Shown: positions 42,013 through 53,751, counted from the stretch's first letter. The stretch is 64,000 bases of DNA from Faecalicoccus sp. (GCA_017941505.1 JAGAWH010000091.1:3470-67469); one strand, 5' to 3'. Program-made: numbers and translations. The notes: a model not told the origin generated them from the letters alone.

Positions 42013-42866
42013 TATTTCTTTTCCTCCACGATTGTTTTGTAGTCTCGATAAATGGTCGGATTGATTTTTCCTTCATCTAATGCGATTTTTATAGCGCAAT
42101 CCGGCTCATGAATATGCCGGCAATCCTTAAAACGGCAATTACCCAGATACGGTTTAAAATCCAGGATTTTCTGGTCAAAATCTGTCAAATCCAATCTTGT
42201 AAAGTCCAGGCTGGAAAATCCCGGTGTGTCCGCAACCAGACCATCTGCCACATGGTGAAGCTCACATACTCTTGTAGTATGTTTACCTCTGCCCAAAGCT
42301 TTGGAAATAGCCTGGGTATGCAGCTCAAAAGATGGATCCAGGCGGTTTAACAGAGAACTCTTTCCGGCTCCGGACTGTCCGCATAAGACGCTGATTTTTC
42401 CCTGAAGCACATTTTTCAATTCACTGTCATCGCTTCCCGGATGCGTAAAGACAACCTTATATCCTGCATTTGAATACTGTTTCATTTCCTCTAAAAAGGT
42501 AGGATCCGGATTCAAATCATATTTTGTGATACAGATAACAGGCTCCACATCGGCTAATGACACCAGAAAAATCAAACGATTTAACAGAAAACTGGAATAA
42601 TCCGGATCTTTGATACTGGTGACAATTAAAGCCTGGTCGACATTGGAGACAGCCGGCCGGATCAGACGATTTTTTCTTTCTTCAATAGAATCAATACGAT
42701 ACGAACCTTCCACATATTCATAATTGACAATATCACCGCATACCGGAGATGTAGAAAGGCGCATCTTTCCTCTTGGGTTGGCAATAATTGTCTCTGTTTC
42801 CGATTCAATTGTATATTGATTTGAAATTACTTTTATTATTCTTCCTCGCTGCATATATCTAATCAT
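42012..42866 (-). CDS. rsgA: Ribosome small-subunit GTPase RsgA
   Basis: 284 aa. N-terminal OB fold, circularly permuted GTPase with CITKYDL (G4), GQSGAGKSSLLN (G1), DTPGFSS (G3), and a C-terminal zinc knuckle (CRFKDCRHIHEPDCAI). It tests 30S subunit maturation. It overlaps prkC by 8 bases. The exact start (MIRYMQRG or four codons later) is uncertain because no ribosome site is visible, which fits coupling to prkC. Confidence 0.95.
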   Translation of the reverse strand: MIRYMQRGRIIKVISNQYTIESETETIIANPRGKMRLSTSPVCGDIVNYEYVEGSYRIDSIEERKNRLIRPAVSNVDQALIVTSIKDPDYSSFLLNRLIFLVSLADVEPVICITKYDLNPDPTFLEEMKQYSNAGYKVVFTHPGSDDSELKNVLQGKISVLCGQSGAGKSSLLNRLDPSFELHTQAISKALGRGKHTTRVCELHHVADGLVADTPGFSSLDFTRLDLTDFDQKILDFKPYLGNCRFKDCRHIHEPDCAIKIALDEGKINPTIYRDYKTIVEEKK

Positions 42867-44517
42867 AATACAGTGTTACCACTGTATCGGATCCTCTCTG
42901 TGTATATTCACTGCCGATATCCGGACTAACGCTGATGACAACATTATTTCCGGAAACTCCGTACTGTTTTGTGACAACCGCTATTCCAAGCTCATTTAAC
43001 TCCTGTTTGGCTTCCTCGACATTTTTACCGATTAAATCTTCCGGAATAATAATGGATGGATAGGTGCTGATCACAAAGGTAATCTCTTCATTTGCCTGCG
43101 GGTCAATCCTATCCCCCGGATTCAATCCCTTCTGCTGTAGGATGACTCCCGGATTGGTATCGGCTGCCCCTTCTTCTTCGGTAATGATATTTAAGACAAC
43201 ACCTTCTGCCTGGAACTCTTCCAAAACATCGGAAAGATACAGTCCTGTATAATCTTCAATCAAGTAACTTGGACCTTTGGATATCGTGACCACAATATCA
43301 GAGTCCGATGGGACTACCGATCCTCCTCGAATGTTAGTCTCAATGACCTGTCCGGCTTCATATTTATCGCTGACCTGATAGTCGGTGGAAATATGATTGG
43401 CAGAGAATTTAGCTTTTTCGATTTCCTGAATTGCTTCGGATTCTTCCATTCCTACGACATCCGGCATCGTAACATTCCCAAATAAGCCGTCCACATGAAC
43501 AATGCCGGCAGCAGCTAAGCCAAAAAAGGCCAGAACACTTACAATCAGCGCAATTAATACACCCATAATAATGGAGCTCAACTTGCGCTTTTTCTTTTTA
43601 CCTTGATCATATTCTACTTTGACATGACCGTTTTCAATCTGCACATTGGCTACTTCTTTTTCCGTTAAAACGATACGTTCCACATTCCTGTTTTCCGTAT
43701 CCCGGCAATGTTGGATATCATGCAGCATATCTTCCGCTTTTTGATACCGTTCTTCCGGAAGCCGTGCCGTTGCCTTTAAAATGATATTTTCCACCGATTG
43801 CGGAATACTCGCATTAAAATCACGAACATACGGCATCTTATCCCGCAGGTGTTTAATTGCGATTTCCGTCGGCGTTTTCCCTTTAAACGGAACATCCCCC
43901 GTCAACAGCTCATAAAACACAATTCCCAGCGAATAGATATCGACCTGTGGATTTGGCTCTTTTCCCTCGGCAGTTTCCGGAGCCAAATAATGTGCAGAAC
44001 CCATCACCGCATTATTGAGTGTCAATTGTACGGCGTCGTTGGCAACCGCAATCCCAAAATCGGTTATTTTAACAGTACCATCATCCTTCACCAAAACATT
44101 TTGCGGTTTGATATCACGATGAATAATATTGTGAGAATGCGCATGGGCTACGGCGCTGGTCAACTGTTTCATAATGTTGATGGCTTCCGTAACATTCAAC
44201 GCTCCCCGCTGCTTGATCAATTCTTTTAGAGTACGTCCGCGAACATATTCCATTACAATATAATGCATGCCCTCATCTTCACCGACATCATAAATATCGA
44301 CTACATTGGGATGCGAAAGACGACTTGCCGCACTGGCCTCACGCTGGAAGCGAACCAAAGTCATCGGGTCTTCATTTAATTTCGAGCGCAGTACCTTCAC
44401 CGCCACTACACGATTTAAGATGGTATCTCTGGCACGATAAACATCGGCCATACCACCCTGCCCAACCAGTGATAATATATGATACCGGTTAGCGATTTCC
44501 TTGATCATTTCAGCCAT
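42859..44517 (-). CDS. prkC: Ser/Thr protein kinase PrkC with PASTA domains
   Basis: 552 aa from ATG (MAEMIKEIANRYHIL) behind GAGG. Kinase domain: VGQGGMADVYRARD (G loop), AVKVL (Lys), IIHRDIKPQNVL (catalytic Asp), TDFGIA and APETAEGK. One TM helix (about 330-353), then three extracellular PASTA domains (starting MPDVVGM, LIEDYTG and IIPEDLIGK). It senses muropeptides or lipid II and phosphorylates cell-wall and translation targets. It overlaps its phosphatase gene prpC by 8 bases. Three PASTA units is usual. Confidence 0.96.
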   Translation of the reverse strand: MAEMIKEIANRYHILSLVGQGGMADVYRARDTILNRVVAVKVLRSKLNEDPMTLVRFQREASAASRLSHPNVVDIYDVGEDEGMHYIVMEYVRGRTLKELIKQRGALNVTEAINIMKQLTSAVAHAHSHNIIHRDIKPQNVLVKDDGTVKITDFGIAVANDAVQLTLNNAVMGSAHYLAPETAEGKEPNPQVDIYSLGIVFYELLTGDVPFKGKTPTEIAIKHLRDKMPYVRDFNASIPQSVENIILKATARLPEERYQKAEDMLHDIQHCRDTENRNVERIVLTEKEVANVQIENGHVKVEYDQGKKKKRKLSSIIMGVLIALIVSVLAFFGLAAAGIVHVDGLFGNVTMPDVVGMEESEAIQEIEKAKFSANHISTDYQVSDKYEAGQVIETNIRGGSVVPSDSDIVVTISKGPSYLIEDYTGLYLSDVLEEFQAEGVVLNIITEEEGAADTNPGVILQQKGLNPGDRIDPQANEEITFVISTYPSIIIPEDLIGKNVEEAKQELNELGIAVVTKQYGVSGNNVVISVSPDIGSEYTQRGSDTVVTLYYD

Positions 44518-45256
44518 AATGTACCTCGTCATTCTCTAATAAAATAACTGTACAATTATCATATCCCCCTGCCTGTAGTGATTTAGAAATCAAAATATTC
44601 ACCTTTTCCTGCAGGGTATATGTTTTACTTCGAACTACAGCTTCAATGTCTTCTTTATCCACATATCCGTGAAGTCCATCACTGCAAAGTAATAAATAGT
44701 GATAATCAGACCCGATTTTATTGGTATCAATCGGGAAAACATGCCAAATTCCTAATGCGTTGGTTAAAACATTCCTTTGGGAGTGTGTTTTTGCCTCTTC
44801 TTCGGATATCTTTCCTTCTCGCATCAACTTTCCGATTACGCTGTGATCTTCACTCATCTGAATAAATCCATCATCATAGTCTGCATAAATGCGGGAATCA
44901 CCTACATTAAAAATATAGGTAGAATGATTGGCGATGATCACACCGACACAGGTTGTTCCCATGCCCCGTTCTCTTTTATTCTCCATGCTTTCAGCATAGA
45001 TCGCATCATTGGCAATATGTAAGGTGGAATCAATCCACTCTACAACCTGGGAATCCCTGGTGAACGCATCTGCCTTCAGAAAGTTCTCGCGCAAAATAGA
45101 AATCGCAAGATGACTGGCCACCTCACCGGCAGCAGCTCCTCCGATTCCATCACAAACGACAGCTAACCAGTCGTTATTTTCATTTTGGAGAACACAATAA
45201 TCGTCTTCATTGAGTTTTCTGGTACTTCCTACATCTGTATTCGCAAATGCTCTCAT
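44510..45256 (-). CDS. prpC: PP2C-type Ser/Thr phosphatase PrpC/Stp
   Basis: 248 aa from ATG (MRAFANTDVGSTRKLNED) behind AAAGGAG; the longer frame is not supported. Motifs NEDDYCVL, VVCDGIGGAAAGEVAS, VGDSRIYADY, DHSVIGKLMREGKIS, LLCSDGLHGYV and GGYDNCTVIL hold the metal-binding aspartates. It dephosphorylates PrkC and its targets. It overlaps rlmN by 4 bases. Confidence 0.95.
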   Translation of the reverse strand: MRAFANTDVGSTRKLNEDDYCVLQNENNDWLAVVCDGIGGAAAGEVASHLAISILRENFLKADAFTRDSQVVEWIDSTLHIANDAIYAESMENKRERGMGTTCVGVIIANHSTYIFNVGDSRIYADYDDGFIQMSEDHSVIGKLMREGKISEEEAKTHSQRNVLTNALGIWHVFPIDTNKIGSDYHYLLLCSDGLHGYVDKEDIEAVVRSKTYTLQEKVNILISKSLQAGGYDNCTVILLENDEVHYG

Positions 45257-46299
45257 TGTGCTTCTCCTTTCTTTAACTGTTTGATACGAAGCTGCCCGCA
45301 CGCTGCATCAATATCATTTCCATGCTCCTTGCGGATCGTGCATCGTATATTATTTTTCATTAAGAGGTCATAAAAAACCATGGCCTCATCATGGGTAACA
45401 CTTTGGAATCCCTTTTCATCTACCGCATTATAAGGAATTAAATTGACATAGGCATTCAATCCCTTTAACAGCTTGGAAAGCTGTCTGGCATGAACAGGTT
45501 TATCATTTACACCTTTCAAAAGTATATATTCAAATGTAAGGCGGCGATTATTCGTACTTGCGTAATACTTCACTGCCTCCATTAATTTTTCAAGTGGATA
45601 TGCATGGTTGATCGGCATCAACTCATTTCTTAGTTCATCATTAGGAGCATGCAGACTGATCGCAAGATTATATTGCGATTTTAAATCCGCAAACTCATAT
45701 ATTTTCGGTACGATTCCACATGTTGAAATCGTAATATGACGGCTGCCGATTCCTAAACCACGGTCATGATTGACCGTAGACAAAAAATTCAAAACATTGT
45801 CATAGTTATCAAACGGTTCACCTGTACCCATTACGACAATATGTGACAATCTATCATCTGTCTTATCTAATTCCTTTTGCACATAAAGAACCTGAGCGAC
45901 CATCTCACCGGCGGTCAAATTTCTTTTTTTCTTCGTTAATCCGCTGGCACAGAAAGCACATCCCATGTTACAACCCACCTGTGTGGTTACACAGATACTT
46001 TTACCATAGTCAAACAACATCATGACACTTTCAACTAAAGACCCATCATCCAGCTGAAACAGGAATTTAGTCGTGCCATCATGCGAGACCTGTTTAGTGA
46101 CAAGTTTCAATGGATTTACTATAAAATTTGCCTTTAAAGTCTCTCTTGTATCCTTTGATAAATTGGTCATTTCATCAATGTCAAATACACGGTTACGGTA
46201 CAGCCATTGAAAAATCTGGTGTCCCCTGAAAGACTTCCAGCCAAAATCCTGTGCCAATTCACTCATTTGTTCATAATTAAAGTCATATAAACTCTGCAT
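45253..46299 (-). CDS. rlmN: Dual-specificity RNA methyltransferase RlmN
   Basis: 348 aa radical-SAM enzyme. FRGHQIFQWLY, TTQVGCNMGCAFCASG (CxxxCxxC cluster), MGTGEPFDNYDNV, ISTCGIVPKI, HAPNDELRNELMPI and IRKEHGNDIDAACGQL (catalytic Cys). It makes m2A in 23S rRNA and some tRNAs. Normal length. It overlaps prpC. A short gap of 44 bases to rsmB contains no terminator. Confidence 0.97.
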   Translation of the reverse strand: MQSLYDFNYEQMSELAQDFGWKSFRGHQIFQWLYRNRVFDIDEMTNLSKDTRETLKANFIVNPLKLVTKQVSHDGTTKFLFQLDDGSLVESVMMLFDYGKSICVTTQVGCNMGCAFCASGLTKKKRNLTAGEMVAQVLYVQKELDKTDDRLSHIVVMGTGEPFDNYDNVLNFLSTVNHDRGLGIGSRHITISTCGIVPKIYEFADLKSQYNLAISLHAPNDELRNELMPINHAYPLEKLMEAVKYYASTNNRRLTFEYILLKGVNDKPVHARQLSKLLKGLNAYVNLIPYNAVDEKGFQSVTHDEAMVFYDLLMKNNIRCTIRKEHGNDIDAACGQLRIKQLKKGEAQ

Positions 46300-46343
46300 T
46301 CAAAACCCTCAATTTCTATCTACGAATTATATCAAAATCAGGC

Positions 46344-47558
46344 CTATACTGCTATTCTTTTTAGCTTTGCCATAAAGAAGCCGTTATGTTGATTGGTGGC
46401 TTCAATTGTTTTCATATCTAAACAGATAAAATCATCATGCTGCTGCAGGAAGGATTCCACCTGCTTTTCATTTTCTTTCTTGTTCAAGGTACAGGTAGAA
46501 TACACCAAAATACCATCCATTTTTACATGCTTCGATGCGCTTTCTAATATTTCCTTCTGTAACGGAATTAAAGAATCCATGTCCGTAGGATCCAAGCGTA
46601 ATTTAATATCCGGCTTGCGGGCCATGACCCCATATCCGGAGCACGGTACATCGCATAACACTCTGTCAAAAAGGCCGACATCCGATAAATCACGGGCATC
46701 GAAACACTGTGCCTGCACACATTGGATATGTAACCTGGCTGCATCTTCTTTGATAAGCTCCACACGATGCGCATGGATATCGCCGGCTACAATACAGCCT
46801 TCATCTTCCATCGCTTCTGCCATGGCCATAGTCTTCGTGCCCGGTGCTGCACAGCAGTCCAAAACCGACATTCCTTTTTCTACACCTACAAATTGACTGA
46901 TTTGATAAGACCCTGAATCTTGAACAGAAAAACGGCCTTTCTTATATAAAGGATGCTGATTCACTTCATGTCCGTTATAAATCATCAAATTTGGTTCATC
47001 TGTTTTCGTGAAATCCGGTGACTTAAAGTCATCGATATTTCCGCGAATCCGCACATAGACCGGCAGTGTTGCCAATGTTGCCTTCGCAAATTCAACAGCT
47101 TTATCAAAGCCATACTGTGCCTTCCACATTTTTAAGATCCAAACAGGAAGAGATGTCTCTACAGCTGTTTTTTCAAGTTCATCACTTGGATATACGATGT
47201 CTGTCGTTTTTACTTTACGTAATACCGCATTCACAAAGCCCTTCATTTTTGGACTTCTCTGCTTTGCGATTTCAACGGCTTCATTGATCACCGCGTAATC
47301 CGGCATGGAATCCATAAATAACAATTGATATACACTCATGCCCATCAATACCTCGATATCCGGCCGGGTACCTTTCTTGGCAAACTGTTTCCAAACATAG
47401 GTACAAAATCCATAGTTCTGCAAGGTACCGTAAAAGATACGGGTTGCAGCAGATCTCTGGGATGGCTCTACCTGATGGAGATTTTTCTGCAAATATAAAT
47501 TGGAGTACGTCCCCTCATTAATGACACTGTTCAGTGCTTTAAATACCCATTTTCGCAT
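46344..47558 (-). CDS. rsmB: 16S rRNA (cytosine967-C5)-methyltransferase RsmB-like
   Basis: 404 aa. N-terminal NusB-like helical domain (about 1-125), then a SAM domain with VLDCCAAPGTKTMAMAEAM, CDVPCSGYGVMARKPDI and YSTCTLNKKEN (catalytic Cys pair). It is somewhat shorter than the 430-450 aa common in RsmB, mainly at the C-terminus. It lies 1 base after priA in a standard operon order. Confidence 0.92.
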   Translation of the reverse strand: MRKWVFKALNSVINEGTYSNLYLQKNLHQVEPSQRSAATRIFYGTLQNYGFCTYVWKQFAKKGTRPDIEVLMGMSVYQLLFMDSMPDYAVINEAVEIAKQRSPKMKGFVNAVLRKVKTTDIVYPSDELEKTAVETSLPVWILKMWKAQYGFDKAVEFAKATLATLPVYVRIRGNIDDFKSPDFTKTDEPNLMIYNGHEVNQHPLYKKGRFSVQDSGSYQISQFVGVEKGMSVLDCCAAPGTKTMAMAEAMEDEGCIVAGDIHAHRVELIKEDAARLHIQCVQAQCFDARDLSDVGLFDRVLCDVPCSGYGVMARKPDIKLRLDPTDMDSLIPLQKEILESASKHVKMDGILVYSTCTLNKKENEKQVESFLQQHDDFICLDMKTIEATNQHNGFFMAKLKRIAV

Positions 47559-47559
47559 A

Positions 47560-49683
47560 TTAATCCTCCAAAAGAAGCGGATGCATATTGATGTCCTGCT
47601 TCACATTACTTTTCAATGACATATGGTAATTCACTGCATCCCATACACGGTTTTTAAGGACCGTGATATTGGATGATTTAATTACCAGACGCACTCTTTT
47701 CAATCTTTGGCGCATGGAAATCTCCACCGGTCCCAACACCTTCATATCCGATAAATATTCTTTAACCGCATTCGCACTGTTCATCGCCTTTTGAACATCT
47801 GCATGCGAATAAATAATCACGGCAAGATATACATAAGGCGGATACATACCTAGATGACGATAATTCATCTCGGTAGTAAAAAATGACAGGTAGCTATGGG
47901 TAACAATAGATTTCATCACATAGTGTGAAGGATCATATGTTTGAATGATAACCTGACCGGGAAGCTCTCCTCTGCCGGACCTGCCGGAAGCCTGCTCCAG
48001 CATTTGATACGCAATCTCAGAAGAACGGTAATCCACTCTTGCCAGCGCAGCATCCGCATTGATAATTCCAACTAAAGTGACACGTTCAAAATCCAGTCCC
48101 TTGGCAACCATTTGCGTACCGATCAAAATATCCCCGTTATTTTCAAATTCTTTCAATATCTTGTTGTGGGCGTTCTTTTTTCTTGTCGTATCCGCATCCA
48201 TACGCACAATATTAGCCTGCGGATACATTTCTTTAAGATTTTCTTCTAAGCGCTCGGTTCCCATACCGAAGCGGTGAAATTTAGTAGAATGACAGCTTGG
48301 ACAGATACCGTTAAATGGTTCAATTCTTCCGCAGCAATGGCATACAACAGAGCGGGAAGCCTTATGATATGTCATAGCTAAGCCACACTCCGGACAGGTG
48401 ATCACATGGCCGCAATCCATGCATTGTACGACAGGTAAATACCCTCTTCGATTTAATAACAGTATCACCTGCTCATGACGATTAAGGCGTAATTGAATTT
48501 GATCCGATAAGAATTGGGAAATTCCGTTTTTAACATTTTCCTTTTTCATGTCGGTCAATAAGATTTCCGGCATCTGTTTATGAATACGCTCTTTTAGCTC
48601 TACTAAATGATACACGCCCTTATAGGCTCTGGCATACGACTCTAAAGAAGGGGTGGCTGAGGCAAAGACAACCTTGCAGCCATGATGTTTTGCCCTTTCC
48701 AAGACGATATCGCGGGTATGATAGCGTGGCACATTATCCTGTTTATAACTGGTATCATGTTCTTCATCCATCAAGATTAAGCCAAGATTTTGAAAAGGCA
48801 TAAATACAGCTGAACGAGTTCCTACCACAATATTGGCATTTCCGCTTTGAACCATTTTATATTGATCATATTTTTCCTGAGCATTGAGCCCTGAATGATA
48901 AATCGCAATTTTTTCCTTAAATCTAGCCTTGATTCTTGAAATCATCATCGGCGTAAGTCCAATCTCAGGCACCAGGAATAATACCTGCCTGCCCTGCTTG
49001 AGAACCACATCGGCCAGCTGTAAAAAGATTTCTGTTTTACCGGATCCGGTAACACCGTGAAGAAGATAAATTTGATCTTTACCATTTTGAATAGTATTGA
49101 CTGCATTGGACTGTTCATCGGTTAAAGCGAAATTGGTATCGATTCCTTCCTCCATGAAAAGTTCCGGTTTCTTCTCTCTTTTCTCAAGGATCACAGCCTC
49201 TTTCTCAATCAAGTTTTTAGCTTGAGATTTTGTAAGTTTACGAAATTCACTTGCTTTCATCGGTAACAGTCCCACTATCCCATCAAAAACTTCCTGCTGT
49301 CGTTTTGTCAAGGAAACAGGATTTCCTTTGATGGCCCAGTCTTCATAGATAACTTTATGAGCCGAACTGGATGGTTTTAAAGCCGGCGGAAGCATGGTCT
49401 TCAAGCAGCTGATTTTTGAACACACATAAAAATCCGACATAAAATCAGCTAAAGACATTAATTCTTCATTCAACAAAGGATTTTCGTCAATCACTTCGAT
49501 CACATCTTTAAGATTGGATACCCTGTTTTCAACATCGACCGCTTCTACAAATCCGATACATTCTTTATTTCCAAACGGCACTTTTACACGACATCCCGGA
49601 CTCACTTCTTTATCGCAGCGATACGTGAACGGCTGGTTCAGGGAAATCGCATTGTGCTCGATCCATACATTGATTAAACTCAT
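47560..49683 (-). CDS. priA: Primosomal replication helicase PriA
   Basis: 707 aa. N-terminal DNA-binding domain, helicase motifs LHGVTGSGKTEIF (Walker A), LILMDEEHDTSYKQ (DEEH), FASATPSLESY, and eight zinc cysteines between CMDCGHVITCPECG and GICPSCHS. Then GTQMVAKGLDFERVTLVG and QASGRSGRGELPG. It restarts stalled forks. It starts the housekeeping operon. Slightly shorter than the B. subtilis protein (about 800 aa), but all motifs are complete. Confidence 0.97.
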   Translation of the reverse strand: MSLINVWIEHNAISLNQPFTYRCDKEVSPGCRVKVPFGNKECIGFVEAVDVENRVSNLKDVIEVIDENPLLNEELMSLADFMSDFYVCSKISCLKTMLPPALKPSSSAHKVIYEDWAIKGNPVSLTKRQQEVFDGIVGLLPMKASEFRKLTKSQAKNLIEKEAVILEKREKKPELFMEEGIDTNFALTDEQSNAVNTIQNGKDQIYLLHGVTGSGKTEIFLQLADVVLKQGRQVLFLVPEIGLTPMMISRIKARFKEKIAIYHSGLNAQEKYDQYKMVQSGNANIVVGTRSAVFMPFQNLGLILMDEEHDTSYKQDNVPRYHTRDIVLERAKHHGCKVVFASATPSLESYARAYKGVYHLVELKERIHKQMPEILLTDMKKENVKNGISQFLSDQIQLRLNRHEQVILLLNRRGYLPVVQCMDCGHVITCPECGLAMTYHKASRSVVCHCCGRIEPFNGICPSCHSTKFHRFGMGTERLEENLKEMYPQANIVRMDADTTRKKNAHNKILKEFENNGDILIGTQMVAKGLDFERVTLVGIINADAALARVDYRSSEIAYQMLEQASGRSGRGELPGQVIIQTYDPSHYVMKSIVTHSYLSFFTTEMNYRHLGMYPPYVYLAVIIYSHADVQKAMNSANAVKEYLSDMKVLGPVEISMRQRLKRVRLVIKSSNITVLKNRVWDAVNYHMSLKSNVKQDINMHPLLLED

Positions 49684-49716
49684 GTTCCCATTATAACATA
49701 GTCGACCGTAAAAAAA

Positions 49717-49736
49717 GGCTGATGTTGAAATCAGCC
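49717..49736 (-). terminator. Terminator after the 6-phospho-beta-glycosidase gene
   Basis: Minus strand stem GGCTGAT / ATCAGCC, 6-base loop, then TTTTTTT. Confidence 0.88.
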
Positions 49737-49750
49737 AATATCATTACATA

Positions 49751-51283
<1,533 letters not shown>

Positions 51284-51301
51284 TTAAGCTTGATCAGTTA
51301 A

Positions 51302-52654
51302 TTAAGCTTGTTCAGCTTCCTGTTCCTGCTTGTAGAGCTTAGCATCGTAACGCTTGAAGAATGGGAAGTAGATCAAGAACTCTAATGCGAAGCATCCGAG
51401 AGAAAGAATACCACCCATAATGCTGGTAGTTCCTAAGAAACCAGAGATTCCAACTGGAGATACCCAAGGAATAGCTGCATGGTTGTAAGGGAAGATACCA
51501 GAAGCGATTAAGAAGTAAGCTACTACACCAGCGATAGCTGGAGCAAAGATGAATGGAACCATCAGGTCAGGGTTATACATCATAGGAACACCAAAGATAA
51601 CTGGTTCGTTAATTTCGAAGATACCAGGACCAATTGCGGCACGTCCTAAAACGCGTAACTGTTCAGACTTAGCCATGAACATCATCATGATAACTAAGCA
51701 TAAAGTTCCACCAGAACCACCAATTCTCTGATAGCATGCTGTAAATCCATCAGTAACAACATACCAGTCATCTCCACCGCGCTCGTAAACTTCAGCGTTG
51801 TGAGCGATGTTAGCTAACATAGGAGCCTGAGTGAAGGCACCGATGATGTTAGCACCGTGGATACCTACTGACCACAATGCCATTACTAAGAATTCGATGA
51901 TAAATACACCGTACCAAGTATTAACTAAGTTCTGTACGAATGAGAACGGCAGACCAACTGCTGTAAATAAGTCAGTACCTAATAATACTGCGATTGCATC
52001 GATAACTGTAACTGCGAACCAAACGAATGCTGCCGGAATTAATGCTGTAAATGATTTAGATACACCTGCAGGAACTGCATCCGGTAACTTAATAACGATA
52101 CCACGAACAACGCACTCTTTGTAGATCCAAACAGCCAAGCAAGCCATCAAGATACCTACGAAGATACCAGCTGAACCAAAACGAGTAACGAATGCACCGT
52201 AAGAAATACCACCGATCATGTTGTCGCCAGTCTTCTGTACGAACTGACCATCCTGCCATACTAACTCAGTTAAAGTTAACATGTAAGCGAAGAAACCTAA
52301 GAATGCACCGTTTAGTGGATCCATATTACAGTTAAATGCTTCAGCTTTGATCTTTGTTAATTCAAAGCCCATTGCTAAACAGAAATAAATACCTACTACG
52401 TTCATTGAGAAGTAGTAACCCATCATATACAGGGAAGTGATCTTATTGAATGTTGCATCCCAGATACCCTGTAAGAAAGGCATTGCCTGTGGTAAACAGT
52501 TCAAAATTAACAGGGCAGAACCTACGATTACGAACGGAATCGAAGCCATACCTGCAGCCATAATGGCACGTACGAATTGCTTTGTTGACAGTGTTGTTAA
52601 AGGACCCATCAGGTACTTTTCCATCAAACCAAAGAAGCCGCTACTTTCTTCCAT
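51302..52654 (-). CDS. PTS lactose/cellobiose-family EIIC
   Basis: 450 aa, about ten TM helices. IIC hallmarks: MAAGMASIPFVIVGSALLIL at the N-terminus, SVGIHGANIIGAF, GGSGGTLCLVIMMM and INEPVIFGVPMMYNPDLMVP (substrate site with Glu). It moves and presents the sugar for phosphorylation by EIIB. Gene order is IIB, IIA, membrane ORF, IIC, glycosidase. AAGGAGAG precedes the ATG. The sugar (cellobiose, lactose, chitobiose or aryl-glucoside) cannot be fixed from sequence. Confidence 0.93.
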   Translation of the reverse strand: MEESSGFFGLMEKYLMGPLTTLSTKQFVRAIMAAGMASIPFVIVGSALLILNCLPQAMPFLQGIWDATFNKITSLYMMGYYFSMNVVGIYFCLAMGFELTKIKAEAFNCNMDPLNGAFLGFFAYMLTLTELVWQDGQFVQKTGDNMIGGISYGAFVTRFGSAGIFVGILMACLAVWIYKECVVRGIVIKLPDAVPAGVSKSFTALIPAAFVWFAVTVIDAIAVLLGTDLFTAVGLPFSFVQNLVNTWYGVFIIEFLVMALWSVGIHGANIIGAFTQAPMLANIAHNAEVYERGGDDWYVVTDGFTACYQRIGGSGGTLCLVIMMMFMAKSEQLRVLGRAAIGPGIFEINEPVIFGVPMMYNPDLMVPFIFAPAIAGVVAYFLIASGIFPYNHAAIPWVSPVGISGFLGTTSIMGGILSLGCFALEFLIYFPFFKRYDAKLYKQEQEAEQA

Positions 52655-52682
52655 AATTTTTTCTCTCCTTTTAAATTTTTTG

Positions 52683-53234
52683 TTACAAGTGTGTACGTGT
52701 AACTTTCTCGTATTGTTTAATACGAGCGTAGTGCTTGTCTATGTTCATATCTATTTTTTGTAAGCGGTAGATACAAAGGAAAGCCAAGCCTGCTAATCCT
52801 GCAAAAATCGCAAATGTAATGATATGTGTGACCAGATTGTTTGCAAAAAGCGGTAATACCTCATGTGGTGGGACAACCAGCGAAATGACAGCCATTGCGG
52901 CATCGACAATAAATTGGATACGATAGAAAATTTTAGTCCATTTCACATCCGGATCTGTCTCTCCCAGCATCATAAACATTTCAAACAAAGGTCGAATCGA
53001 CATAACAATTAACATTGCAGCCGGTGCGAATACCCATGTTCCCCATGTCATGAAAGCCCATTCCATGTTTAAGAAGAAAAAGAGTACCAATAAGTAACGG
53101 ATCATCAGGTAGCGGTTATAGTAAAGACTTCGTAATGTCAGCCGTTTACCTTCACGTTCCTGAGCTTTGTTAACATATCTTGGGCCGAAGCCGGAATTCT
53201 TTTTTTTCTTTTTGGTATCTTTTTTTCCAAACAT
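52683..53234 (-). CDS. Four-TM membrane protein inside the PTS operon
   Basis: 183 aa, not recognised. A strongly basic start (KKDTKKKKKNSGFGPRYVNK), then about four hydrophobic helices near 45-65, 67-85, 107-127 and 137-160, and a charged C-tail. No EII active-site motif is seen. It lies 19 bases after the IIA stop and 28 bases before IIC, so it is transcribed with the transporter and may be an accessory or stabilising subunit. It is not a fragment of IIC, since IIC is complete. Confidence 0.6.
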   Translation of the reverse strand: MFGKKDTKKKKKNSGFGPRYVNKAQEREGKRLTLRSLYYNRYLMIRYLLVLFFFLNMEWAFMTWGTWVFAPAAMLIVMSIRPLFEMFMMLGETDPDVKWTKIFYRIQFIVDAAMAVISLVVPPHEVLPLFANNLVTHIITFAIFAGLAGLAFLCIYRLQKIDMNIDKHYARIKQYEKVTRTHL

Positions 53235-53253
53235 CTAATCTCACCTTTCAAAA

Positions 53254-53577
53254 CTATGCAACCTTTTTAAACAGGTATTCTAACTCAACAGCCACTTCTT
53301 TCAACGTCATAGTTGTCATTAAGTGGTCTTGAGCATGAACCATGATAATCTGGATTTCGATTTCAGTTCCCTGTGCAAAAGCATGTAATAAATCTGTCTG
53401 TGCACCGTGAGCTTCAACCAATGCATCTTCAGCTTCTTTCATCTTAGCATCAGCAGTTTCGAAATCTCCTTCTTTCATTGCATCGATAGCTTCGTGAACT
53501 AATGCACGTGCATTACCACTGTGAAGAATCAATGTGAAAGCGACCATTTGGCTCTCGTCAGTTGACATAACTGGCAT
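53254..53577 (-). CDS. PTS lactose/cellobiose-family EIIA
   Basis: 107 aa, all-helical trimer type. The phospho-acceptor His is in MVHAQDHLMTTM; LILHSGNARALVHEAIDAM and FETADAKMKEAEDAL complete the family. It takes the phosphate from HPr and passes it to EIIB. The ATG follows AGGAGG at 8 bases. A gap of 253 bases separates it from the IIB gene, unusually long for a PTS operon. Confidence 0.93.
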   Translation of the reverse strand: MPVMSTDESQMVAFTLILHSGNARALVHEAIDAMKEGDFETADAKMKEAEDALVEAHGAQTDLLHAFAQGTEIEIQIIMVHAQDHLMTTMTLKEVAVELEYLFKKVA

Positions 53578-53613
53578 ACGTCTGTCCTCCTATTTTCTCT
53601 CTATGTCAGTAAT

Positions 53614-53751
53614 CTATCGATTACTAAAGAGCATTTTTAGTTTAACGTCCTTTGGAATCGCTCTTTTTCCATCAGACTGTTTTGTTACTAAAAATTCAGA
53701 AGGCTTGAAATACCCCACGATTGAACATTCTATATGATAATTTACAAATAA
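53614..53751 (-). pseudogene. Possible remnant or unannotated small ORF between IIB and IIA
   Basis: A stop-free frame of 45 codons reads LFVNYHIECSIVGYFKPSEF, then LVTKQSDGKRAIPKDVKLKM, then LFSNR and TAG. Its composition looks protein-like. It lacks an ATG or ribosome site; a GTG at codon 12 (53718) is the only start candidate. It may be the tail of a decayed gene or a chance frame over a structured leader. The region also carries AAGGCTTGA/TCAAGCCTT and AGTAATC/GATTACT inverted repeats. Confidence 0.25.
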